Origin: Thermoplasmata archaeon
GTDB lineage: Archaea > Thermoplasmatota > Thermoplasmata > Lutacidiplasmatales > UBA184
Direction of reading: 5' to 3'
Assembly (NCBI GenBank): GCA_030040755.1
Contig: JASHTC010000079.1
Span: 1 to 7,561, forward strand
Length of the DNA: 7,561 nucleotides
The number at the start of each line of letters is the position of its first letter. Positions within the stretch are counted from its first letter, which is position 1. Shown piece by piece: positions 1-5,345 of the stretch. A model generated the notes under the pieces. It saw only the letters and a list, made by a program, of their open reading frames with translations. It was not told the DNA's origin and ran no database searches. The translations under genes were made by a program, and so were the position numbers.

Positions 1-1008
1 TGCCGCGCCGAGGATCATCGGGATCGCGAAGAAATACGTCAGGTCGCGCACGTCGTTGGCCGAGTTCGGCCCCGGGTGCTGGATCACGCCGACGTAGACC
101 GAGAGGAACGTCAGTGCCGAGGTCAGCACGATCCCGTTGAAGAGCGATATCCCCCCGCACGCGGCGAGCGTACGCCGCCCCAGCAGGCGGAGGGGGACCA
201 ACGGGTCGGCTTCCCGGAGCTCCCACCACAGGAACGCGCCGACCAGGGCGACCGCGCCCGCCAGCAGGGCCAGGGTCGGGTAGGCGGTCCAGGTCCAGCC
301 GTCCTCGGTGACCTCGACCAGCGGCAACATGAGCGCGCCCACCCAACCCGAGAGGAGGGCAGCGCCGACGTAGTCCACGTGCCCGCGGACCTCGGGCCGT
401 AGCGGACCGAGGATGAGCCAGAGCACGGCCATGGCGACGATCCCGATCGGGAGGTTGACGTAGAATACCCAACGCCAGGTCGTCACGTCCACGATGTAGC
501 TCCCGAGGATCGGACCCGCCACGATGGAGATCCCCCCCGCGCCCGAGAGGATCCCGGTCAGCCGGGCGCGCATCTCGGGGGGGTATAGGACCGCGACCAT
601 CGCGATCCCGACCGGGATGAACCCACCGCTCCCGAACCCCTGGACCCCTCGGAACGCGATGAGCTCGCCCAGGTTCTGGCTCAACCCGGCGAGGGCGGAC
701 CCTCCGATGAAGATCACCAGTCCGGCCAGGAAGACGTTGCGGCGGCTGAACCGGTCCGAGAGTTTCGAGAAGATCGGGATCGAGACGGTGGAGGTGATGA
801 GGTAGGCTGCCACCACGAATGTGACCCCCGCGGTCTGATGCAGCGAGGCCGAGATCTTCGGGAGCGCGGTGTTGACCACCAGGGCATCCATCCCCGCCAG
901 GAGGATCGCCAGGAAGAGGCCCAGCAGGACGAGGAAGGAGGTCATCCCCGAAAGCGTCGGTCGGGGAAGCCCCGGTTCCGCAGCGCCGACCCTGCTCTCG
1001 GGCGTCAT
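1..1008 (-). CDS. DHA2-type MFS multidrug efflux transporter, C-terminus outside window
   Basis: Inner-membrane drug/proton antiporter of the major facilitator superfamily, DHA2 (EmrB/QacA, 14-helix) type; it would export toxic compounds using the proton gradient. Translated from ATG at 1008, 336 residues are visible and the frame stays open to base 1. The usual length is near 500, so roughly the last third is missing because of the window edge. Family motifs are in order: motif D-like GMDALVVNTALPKI (residues 39-52), motif A SKLSDRFSRR (81-90), motif B RGVQGFGSG (120-128), and the antiporter motif C GISIVAGPILGS (159-170). WRWVFYVNLPIGI follows at 178-190. Hydrophobic segments start near residues 22, 62, 92, 118, 152 and 180, with more after 211, which favours 14 helices over 12. 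It is divergent from a TetR regulator, the classic arrangement for a repressor-controlled efflux pump. The substrate cannot be read from sequence. Confidence 0.95.
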   Translation of the reverse strand, partial: MTPESRVGAAEPGLPRPTLSGMTSFLVLLGLFLAILLAGMDALVVNTALPKISASLHQTAGVTFVVAAYLITSTVSIPIFSKLSDRFSRRNVFLAGLVIFIGGSALAGLSQNLGELIAFRGVQGFGSGGFIPVGIAMVAVLYPPEMRARLTGILSGAGGISIVAGPILGSYIVDVTTWRWVFYVNLPIGIVAMAVLWLILGPLRPEVRGHVDYVGAALLSGWVGALMLPLVEVTEDGWTWTAYPTLALLAGAVALVGAFLWWELREADPLVPLRLLGRRTLAACGGISLFNGIVLTSALTFLSVYVGVIQHPGPNSANDVRDLTYFFAIPMILGAA

Positions 1009-1036
1009 GGAGGTCCAGCAAAGATGACGCACAGTC

Positions 1037-1072
1037 AGAATATTAAATTTATGTCATAATTGTTAGACAAGT
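1037..1072. promoter_or_regulatory. AT-rich divergent promoter region between efflux gene and TetR gene
   Basis: This short stretch is the only strongly AT-rich DNA in an otherwise GC-rich window. On the minus strand it carries a TATA-like run, AATTTAATATT, about 30-40 bases before the efflux start at 1008. On the plus strand it carries TATTAAATTT at 1041-1050, which would place a plus-strand transcription start near 1072-1078. One AT island could therefore serve both genes through back-to-back archaeal promoters. The box positions are inferred from spacing and composition only. Confidence 0.6.
1049..1070. promoter_or_regulatory. Candidate TetR operator, imperfect palindrome
   Basis: The 22 bases from 1049 to 1070 form an imperfect dyad centred on AATT at 1058-1061. 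Seven of the eleven opposed base pairs match; the outer half-sites read TTATGTCA and TTAGACAA. It overlaps or abuts both predicted promoters, so a repressor bound here could block transcription in both directions. TetR-family proteins typically bind dyads of 15-25 bases in the intergenic region with their divergent target. The symmetry is partial and the DNA is AT-rich, so chance similarity is possible. Confidence 0.35.
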
Positions 1073-1166
1073 TCACTTTGGGGTGGGGGAATCGAGTAAT
1101 ACGCCCGCGGGTGTGAGCCGGGTCGAACACGGACCGTTCCGACCGGGTCCGAGACACCCGCACTCC

Positions 1167-1754
1167 ATGCCACGAGTCCTTCCTGATTACAAGGTGCAGG
1201 CGAAGGCCCGGATCGCCCAGGCGGGGTTCGCCATCTTTGCCAAGAAGGGATTCCGCAACACGACCATGGAGGATATCGCGAAGGCGGTCGGCGTCAGCAA
1301 GGGGGACCTCTACCTCTACTTCCGCAACAAGGCGGACCTCCTGCGGGAGATACAGTCCTCGGGGCAGCGCGAGATGCGCCAGCGACTGAACCAGATATCC
1401 CGGGGGCAGGACTGGATCGGGGTGTTCCTCTCCCTCATCGACGAGGCGCTGGCCGGGAGCGGGGGCCCCGGTGCGTGGGCCTCCTGGTTCGACATGATGG
1501 CGCTCGGGGTGAGCGACCCGAGGATCGGAGAGGTCCTGCGGGCCGACTATCGGGAGGACCAGCGGATCATCCGCGACCTGCTCCGTCGAGTCCTGGAGCC
1601 CGCCAAGAAACGGACGGCGGGAGACCTGGACGAGCTGGCCATGGTCTGCTCCACGCTGTTGTACGGAGCGATCGCCCAGGTGGCGTTCGGGGTCCCCTGG
1701 CCCAAGGCCCGTCGGATGCTCCGCCGGGCCCTGGAGTCCATCCTGCTCTCCTGA
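1167..1754 (+). CDS. TetR/AcrR-family transcriptional regulator, likely repressor of the divergent efflux gene
   Basis: Cytoplasmic ligand-responsive DNA-binding protein of 195 residues, the usual size for the family. The N-terminal domain is typical: AQAGFAIFAKKGFRNTTMED (residues 17-36) leads into the helix-turn-helix IAKAVGVSKGDLYLYFRNKADLL (37-59), where GVSKGDLYLYF is the recognition region. The remaining helical part (about 65-195) should hold the ligand pocket and dimer surface and is not diagnostic. The ATG at 1167 places the DNA-binding domain at the usual distance from the N-terminus. The same frame extends back to a GTG at 1083, adding 28 residues, but those codons have only 19 of 28 G/C third positions against 57 of the first 66 in the body, which suggests non-coding leader. 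No Shine-Dalgarno precedes the ATG. Divergence from the efflux gene suggests that it represses that gene and itself, and is released by a drug-like ligand. Confidence 0.92.
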   Translation: MPRVLPDYKVQAKARIAQAGFAIFAKKGFRNTTMEDIAKAVGVSKGDLYLYFRNKADLLREIQSSGQREMRQRLNQISRGQDWIGVFLSLIDEALAGSGGPGAWASWFDMMALGVSDPRIGEVLRADYREDQRIIRDLLRRVLEPAKKRTAGDLDELAMVCSTLLYGAIAQVAFGVPWPKARRMLRRALESILLS

Positions 1755-1803
1755 GAGCGGTCGGTCAGCCCGAGGTTCGGCCCGGGGGCCCGGCGGCACC
1801 GGT
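1755..1803. terminator. Convergent gap with short GC hairpin, possible bidirectional terminator
   Basis: These 49 bases separate the convergent stops of the TetR gene (ending 1754) and the pirin-like gene (stop at 1804-1806). Around 1779-1791 there is a short GC-only fold, GGCCC at 1779-1783 opposed to GGGCC at 1786-1790. There is no T-run on the plus strand after the hairpin, so it is weak as an intrinsic terminator and is offered mainly because of its position. Confidence 0.2.
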
Positions 1804-2502
1804 TTATCGTGGCGCGGAAGCGAAGATGAGCCGCAGACCCTCCTTCCCGAGGATCGCGACGCCCGCCGTCCCTTCCACGAGGGCCCCTTCGCCCCCTTCG
1901 ATGGCGCGCCCACCTACCGTGCCTCGTCCCGTGAGGGCGTAGACCAGGGCTCTCCGCTCATGGCCCACGTGGTGGAAGGTCGTGGTCTCCTCGATGTACG
2001 TCACCTCGCGGCACTCCAGGCTTGCCCCCGAGGTCATCGGGGCCCCGGGACCCACCAGGGGCCGCACCAACGCGTTCTCCTCGTAGAGGGGAGTCGCGGG
2101 CTCCTCGCTGGCTTGGAGCCGCGGGACCGCGGTGCTCGTTCCGGGGAGCGACACCACCAGATTGAACCAGCGGATCGGCCCCCCCCGGGCCGGGCTGATC
2201 CGGTGGCTCGAGCGAGCGGCGGCGGTGAGGAGGCGCGCGGAGCCGCCCTGCAACGGTTCCGCCGCCCGGTCCTCCAGCTGGTAGGAAGCGAACCCTTCCG
2301 TCACGTAGGTCAGCACCTCCTGGTGCTCGTGCGCGTGCGCGGGGAACTGCCGCTGTCGGTCGGAGATGGTCTCCCCCGCCCGTACGAACGGAGGCCACGA
2401 GGGCTGAACTGAGGTAGGGATCACGAGTCGGGTCGTCGCCCTCTTGGTCTCGACCTCACCGGGGATGACGCGGATCCAGGGAGGGCTGGCGGGGGTCGCC
2501 AT
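1804..2502 (-). CDS. Pirin-like bicupin protein with an incomplete metal site
   Basis: Two-cupin protein of 232 residues resembling the pirin family, whose members include metal-dependent quercetin dioxygenases and redox-sensing cofactors. The N-terminal cupin shows FPAHAHEHQEVLTYVTEG (residues 53-70), corresponding to the family pattern with two histidines before a TVTYV-like strand (here H56 and H58). SSHRISP (98-104) supplies the third histidine, H100, followed by the typical IRWFNLVVSLP (110-120). The fourth ligand in well-studied pirins is a glutamate two residues after the third histidine; here that position is isoleucine (I102). Nearby H60 and E62 could compensate. A second, degenerate cupin spans about 160-228. 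I chose ATG 2502 because a CTTATGCT box lies 29 bases upstream, fitting a leaderless transcript; ATG 2544 would add 14 residues. The gene follows the toroid gene on the same strand after 85 bases but seems to have its own promoter. The function is not predictable beyond the family. Confidence 0.8.
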   Translation of the reverse strand: MATPASPPWIRVIPGEVETKRATTRLVIPTSVQPSWPPFVRAGETISDRQRQFPAHAHEHQEVLTYVTEGFASYQLEDRAAEPLQGGSARLLTAAARSSHRISPARGGPIRWFNLVVSLPGTSTAVPRLQASEEPATPLYEENALVRPLVGPGAPMTSGASLECREVTYIEETTTFHHVGHERRALVYALTGRGTVGGRAIEGGEGALVEGTAGVAILGKEGLRLIFASAPR

Positions 2503-2526
2503 GGCGGGCCGCCGTACAACGTTCGG

Positions 2527-2534
2527 AGCATAAG
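2527..2534 (-). promoter_or_regulatory. TATA-like box for the pirin-like gene
   Basis: On the minus strand the box reads CTTATGCT and is centred about 29 bases before the ATG at 2502. This is the spacing expected when an archaeal transcript begins at or next to the start codon. The surrounding DNA is very GC-rich, so the box stands out. No Shine-Dalgarno lies before the ATG, which supports leaderless initiation. Confidence 0.5.
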
Positions 2535-2550
2535 GGCGCGCCATGCGCCG

Positions 2551-2567
2551 GCGGTCGCAGCGACCGC
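2551..2567. repeat. Perfect 17-base palindrome between the toroid and pirin-like genes
   Basis: GCGGTCGC at 2551-2558 and GCGACCGC at 2560-2567 are exact inverted copies around a single A. As RNA this gives a 7-bp stem with a CAG loop. Read on the minus strand it lies about 20 bases after the toroid stop (TGA at 2590-2588) and just upstream of the predicted pirin promoter. It could be a terminator-like fold for the first gene or a protein-binding operator for the second. No T-run follows it. Short GC palindromes do arise by chance in DNA of this composition. Confidence 0.4.
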
Positions 2568-2587
2568 GGTACGTCGCCCTCCGAAGG

Positions 2588-3553
2588 TCACCGGCCCACC
2601 CGGTTCAGGACCGTGAGGGCGGTGAGTGTGATCATCTTGCTGGGCCGGCCCGGGGGCTCGAGCACCAACGGCGTCGGACGTTGCGCCGGGTGCTGGGTGA
2701 ACCACCGCGCGATCGGGCCCTCCACATCCGGGTGAACGGCGTCCAGGTTCCATCGACCGTCCGCCCGTCGCTTCCTCTCGAGGTGGGCGATCGCGAACCG
2801 GAGGCGGGGGTCGTCGGCGTACCCGAGCGAGGTCAGGAGGTCGAGGCCGACGAGCAGGTCGTAGTAGTAGTGCACCGGATAATGAAAGCGGAACCAGGGT
2901 GGGTAGCGCGCTCCCTGGCGGTGCAGCTCCCGCTCCAGGAAGAACTCGGCGGCCCCCTCCACGGTCCGCGTCATCGAGGCGGTCCATCTCGCGCGGGGGT
3001 AGGCGGCGAACGCACTGAGCCCCTCCCAGGAATCGAGGTTCCGACCGCGACCGCCCGGGGAGAAACACGACCAGCCCCCCTTCGGGTCCGCCGTTCGAAC
3101 GAGCCAGTCGAGCGAGCGACGGACCCGGAGGTCGTCCGAGTAGCCTAGGCGGATCAACGCGCGGGTCATGTTGCCGACCACGCAGTGGTGGCCCGTTCCC
3201 ACGGAGTTCCCCCCGACCCCGCCGCCCTTCATCGCGAATCTCTTCATCCACAGCTCGCTCGAGACGCGCACGGCGGGGAGCTCACGGGTGAGGCCCAGGT
3301 CGGAGAGGACCAGCATGCGCCAGTTCGTCGCGAGATACTTCGGTCGGTAGAGATTCTCGGGGTTCACCCACCACCCCTCGGGCGAGCGTTCTGCGAGGAT
3401 GTCGGCGGCCCAGCCGGTGGACGGAATCTGGGCCCGGGCCTCCCGGACGTCGGGATCGCTCTCCGACCGCCCCAGGAGTTGAGTGAGGGTGCGATACCGG
3501 ATCGCGGGTTGGCCGTCTTCCAGGAGCCAGTCGAGGACCCGGCGGGCCACCAT
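2588..3553 (-). CDS. Terpenoid-cyclase/prenyltransferase-like alpha/alpha-toroid protein of unknown function
   Basis: Soluble 321-residue protein built from repeated helical hairpins of the squalene-cyclase/prenyltransferase toroid type. Repeat-like units carry Gly-x-Trp signatures: EGWWVNPENLYRPKYLATNW (about 58-77), KGGWSCFSP (158-166), and ADGRWNLD (about 271-278). HHCVVGNMTRALIRLGYSDD (about 122-141) and the aromatic stretch FHYPVHYYYDLLVGLDLL (about 222-239) are other marked blocks. The DxDD acid motif of squalene-hopene cyclases is absent, so it is probably not a classical terpene cyclase. It matches a widespread uncharacterised family that databases often label as prenyltransferase/squalene-oxidase repeat protein, and sometimes wrongly as NifH. 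The ATG at 3553 is preferred over an in-frame TTG one codon earlier because CTTAGCA lies about 26 bases upstream. There is no signal peptide or membrane helix. The substrate, and whether it is an enzyme, are unknown. Confidence 0.8.
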   Translation of the reverse strand: MVARRVLDWLLEDGQPAIRYRTLTQLLGRSESDPDVREARAQIPSTGWAADILAERSPEGWWVNPENLYRPKYLATNWRMLVLSDLGLTRELPAVRVSSELWMKRFAMKGGGVGGNSVGTGHHCVVGNMTRALIRLGYSDDLRVRRSLDWLVRTADPKGGWSCFSPGGRGRNLDSWEGLSAFAAYPRARWTASMTRTVEGAAEFFLERELHRQGARYPPWFRFHYPVHYYYDLLVGLDLLTSLGYADDPRLRFAIAHLERKRRADGRWNLDAVHPDVEGPIARWFTQHPAQRPTPLVLEPPGRPSKMITLTALTVLNRVGR

Positions 3554-3675
3554 CAAGCACCCGACGCGGGGAAAGTGCTAAGGGTCTCCGCCCTCGCCTC
3601 GCATCGTCCGGGGTTCGGCAGCGAGCAGGTGCGAGGTGGTTCGCTCCGGTCCGACCCACCCTCGGCGCGGCCCAC

Positions 3676-3691
3676 GCCTCCCGGGGGAGGC
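3676..3691. terminator. GC-rich hairpin after the F420-reductase-like gene, possible terminator
   Basis: The 146 bases between the toroid start (3553) and the reductase stop (3703) contain no convincing gene. Within them GCCTCCC at 3676-3682 is exactly complementary to GGGAGGC at 3685-3691; as RNA this would be about a 6-bp stem with a four-base loop. On the minus strand it begins about 12 bases after the reductase stop codon, a natural terminator position. No T-run follows, so the assignment rests on position and stem quality. Confidence 0.3.
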
Positions 3692-3702
3692 TCGATCGGC
3701 GG

Positions 3703-4344
3703 TCACTTCCGGAGGAGCTTGAACGCAATATCCCATGACCCCAGACGGATGCCGCAGGTGACCCAGAGAATGCACATCGGTTCGAGGAGCCGAGCCCCCT
3801 CGATCCCGCCGACGTCGATCGGGTTCCAGCCGAACGAGGTCAGGATGGAGGCGACCTGGCGTTTTGCCTCGGCATCGTTGCCGCAGTAGAACATGTCCGG
3901 CGGACCGCCCGGGAACTGGGGGCGGAACATGTGAAGCGAGCCGACCGTGTTGAACGCCTTCACCACCTTGGCCTTGGGGAGCAAGCGCTGCACGCCCTCG
4001 CCCGCCGAGTCGCTGAACCCGACGGTCAGGACGGGCCCCTCGGGGGTCTGATTCAGGGGGTTCGTCACGTCGATCAGGACCTTCCCATCGAAATGGCGGG
4101 GTCCGGCGAGCTGGATCACGGCCGGCGTGTCCACCCCGTGCGTGCACAGCAGCACCAGCTCCCCGTACTCGGCGGCCGCCGCGAAGCTCCCCGTCGAGCC
4201 CGACGGGCCCACCTTCTTCTTCCATGCGACGAGGGGCTCGCTGTCGGGGGTGCGCGACCCCAGCCGGACGGTGTGACCGGTCGCGATGAACCCGGCGCCC
4301 AGTACTCGCGCGACGTCTCCCGACCCGAGAATTCCGACCTGCAT
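3703..4344 (-). CDS. NADPH:F420 oxidoreductase-like Rossmann-fold reductase
   Basis: Cytoplasmic protein of 213 residues in the COG2085 family, whose characterised archaeal members move hydride between NADPH and the deazaflavin coenzyme F420. The N-terminal Rossmann motif is clear: VGILGSGDVARVLGAGFIATGHTV, about residues 3-26 (key glycines 7 and 9). Strand 2 ends in GSR (29-31), where the Ser-Arg pair suits binding of the NADPH 2'-phosphate. IDVTNPLN (91-98) and the family signature VVKAFNTVG (127-135) follow, then the C-terminal helical part with GGIEGARLLEPM (179-190). Length matches the family (about 210-230). Many members have lost F420 binding or have unknown substrates, so NADPH use is better supported than F420 use. 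ATG 4344 has no Shine-Dalgarno but has TTATGTAC about 36 bases upstream. The gene is divergent from the CDGSH gene. Confidence 0.82.
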   Translation of the reverse strand: MQVGILGSGDVARVLGAGFIATGHTVRLGSRTPDSEPLVAWKKKVGPSGSTGSFAAAAEYGELVLLCTHGVDTPAVIQLAGPRHFDGKVLIDVTNPLNQTPEGPVLTVGFSDSAGEGVQRLLPKAKVVKAFNTVGSLHMFRPQFPGGPPDMFYCGNDAEAKRQVASILTSFGWNPIDVGGIEGARLLEPMCILWVTCGIRLGSWDIAFKLLRK

Positions 4345-4375
4345 GGCCCCGACCCGGGTCCGTAGACCCCGAACG

Positions 4376-4383
4376 GTACATAA
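4376..4383 (-). promoter_or_regulatory. TATA-like box for the F420-reductase-like gene
   Basis: TTATGTAC on the minus strand is centred about 36 bases before the ATG at 4344, predicting a leader of around ten bases. The whole gap to the CDGSH gene is 109 bases. The element is nearly symmetrical (GTACATAA on the plus strand), so it could also contribute to the opposite promoter, although its spacing to 4454 would give a longer leader there. Confidence 0.42.
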
Positions 4384-4453
4384 CGGACCGCGACGGCGTT
4401 ACGCCTGCGCCAGCACGCTTCTTGTGTCCGGGCGACCTTGCGGCCCGAGAGCT

Positions 4454-4630
4454 ATGCCGCGAGTCTATCTCCAATGCCGAGAGAACAAGTCGATCCTCGT
4501 CTTCGTCGACGGTAAGGTCGTCGCCGACCTCTGTCGGTGCGGCCACTCGAAGAACAAGCCGTTCTGCGACAGCTCCCACCGAACCTGCGACTTCCGGGCC
4601 CCGGCCGCCGAGGTCGTCCTGCTCGAGTAG
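4454..4630 (+). CDS. Small CDGSH-type iron-sulfur protein
   Basis: A 58-residue protein consisting of one CDGSH iron-sulfur domain, a fold that binds a [2Fe-2S] cluster through three cysteines and one histidine. The cluster motif is CRCGHSKNKPFCDSSH (residues 27-42), giving C27, C29, C38 and H42 as ligands with the conserved Pro-x-Cys-Asp before the loop. The usual CDG[S/T/A]H reads CDSSH here, so glycine is replaced by serine at position 40. It starts directly with a beta strand (VYLQCRENKSILVFVDGK, 4-21) and has no membrane anchor, unlike animal mitoNEET, so it is a soluble cytoplasmic form. Such proteins are proposed to act in redox sensing or cluster and electron transfer. ATG 4454 gives a compact one-domain protein; upstream in-frame extension looks non-coding. 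CTTCTTGTG near 4425 is a weak candidate TATA box. It converges on the GST-like gene with only 10 bases between stops. Confidence 0.88.
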   Translation: MPRVYLQCRENKSILVFVDGKVVADLCRCGHSKNKPFCDSSHRTCDFRAPAAEVVLLE

Positions 4631-4640
4631 CGGGATACCC

Positions 4641-5270
4641 TCACAGCCGCTGCATTCGTCCGACCCAGCGGCGGAGCGCTGCAAACTCCTTCGGGATCTT
4701 CTCTCCGACCAGGAGCCAGGGCGAAAGCCCGCCGTACACCCCGCAGTCGGCGAGCGAGGGGGACCCCAGGATCCATTCGCGGCCGGAGACCATCCGGTCG
4801 ACGAGAGCGAAGTACTCCTGAAGGTCCCGGACGAATTCGGCTCGGCGGGACCTCAGGACGTGCCAGGGGCCGCGCGCCCGCGTCTGCATCTCCTCGAACA
4901 CCCAGCGTTCCGGGTCGGTCCGCAGGTGCGGGGGGATCTGGGTAACGACGGCCCGCCAGACGCGCTCCTCGAGCACCTGATGCCCCCAATTCTCGATGGC
5001 GAGGGCGAGCCCCTCCTGACCGCGCGGGAGGAGCGGGGGGTTGGGGCGGACCCGCTCGAGGAATCCGGGGATCTCGCTCCAGGTGACCGCTCGGCCGTCC
5101 CAGATCAGCGTCGGGGCGTAGTCCTGTCCCGTCCGTCGGAGGAGGTCTTGGCGGTCATGGTATGGGGCGTAGACCTTCTTCGCGGGGATGCCCTTGAGCG
5201 CCAGCATCCGGTCAGCCGACACACAGTAGTGACTCGGCGGGAGGAAATAGAGTTCGACCGACTCGGGCAT
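4641..5270 (-). CDS. Glutathione-S-transferase-fold protein
   Basis: Protein of 209 residues, the normal length of a cytosolic GST. The N-terminal thioredoxin-like domain begins ELYFLPPSHYCVSADRMLAL (residues 6-25), with S13, Y15 and C16 near where GST catalytic residues sit. It contains the cis-proline segment YAPTLIWDGRAVTWSEIPGFLE (about 51-72), the counterpart of the VPxLxDG...ESxxI glutathione-binding strand, where Ser67-Glu68 follow the pattern. The C-terminal helical domain carries SPSLADCGVYG (about 169-179), equivalent to the family's folding motif SxxD. Typical roles are conjugating thiols to electrophiles, reducing peroxides, or maleylacetoacetate isomerase-like isomerisation; which of these applies is not visible. 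Most archaea do not make glutathione, so the thiol partner may differ or the gene may have come from bacteria. ATG 5270 lacks a Shine-Dalgarno; GTTCATCC about 28 bases upstream is a weak TATA candidate. Confidence 0.82.
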   Translation of the reverse strand: MPESVELYFLPPSHYCVSADRMLALKGIPAKKVYAPYHDRQDLLRRTGQDYAPTLIWDGRAVTWSEIPGFLERVRPNPPLLPRGQEGLALAIENWGHQVLEERVWRAVVTQIPPHLRTDPERWVFEEMQTRARGPWHVLRSRRAEFVRDLQEYFALVDRMVSGREWILGSPSLADCGVYGGLSPWLLVGEKIPKEFAALRRWVGRMQRL

Positions 5271-5345
5271 CGCGAGCCGAACGCCGCCCGGCGGATGAAC
5301 CTTCGGGCGTGATGCGTCCCCCCTCCTCCGACCTTCATCCGGACC

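Noticed and set aside
1115..1131. tRNA T-arm-like string (GGGTCGAACAC) upstream of the TetR gene
   Set aside because: The flanking stem does not pair properly and no acceptor, D or anticodon arms can be built around it.
1035..1913. Long minus-strand open frame across the TetR gene and into the pirin-like gene
   Set aside because: It is rich in Pro, Arg and Gly with no family features and runs antisense to a clear TetR gene. High GC content makes such empty frames common.
2588..3553. Nitrogenase iron protein (NifH) label sometimes attached to this protein family
   Set aside because: There is no P-loop and no nitrogenase cysteine pattern; the GxW repeats indicate a toroid fold instead.
4357..4389. 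Inverted repeat GGTCCGT/ACGGACC with 19-base spacer in the reductase-CDGSH gap
   Set aside because: Seven-base arms with such a wide spacer are likely by chance in GC-rich DNA, and it fits no clear promoter geometry.
3578..4684. 368-codon minus-strand open frame over the reductase and CDGSH genes
   Set aside because: It overlaps the well-supported reductase in another frame on the same strand, has low-complexity Arg/Gly/Pro composition and matches nothing recognisable.
5284..5294. Short palindrome CCGCCCGGCGG before the GST-like start
   Set aside because: Five-base GC arms are too short to separate from background in DNA of this composition.
4422..5312. 296-codon plus-strand open frame covering the CDGSH and GST-like genes
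   Set aside because: It is out of frame with the CDGSH motif and antisense to the GST-like gene; its composition is that of a high-GC shadow.
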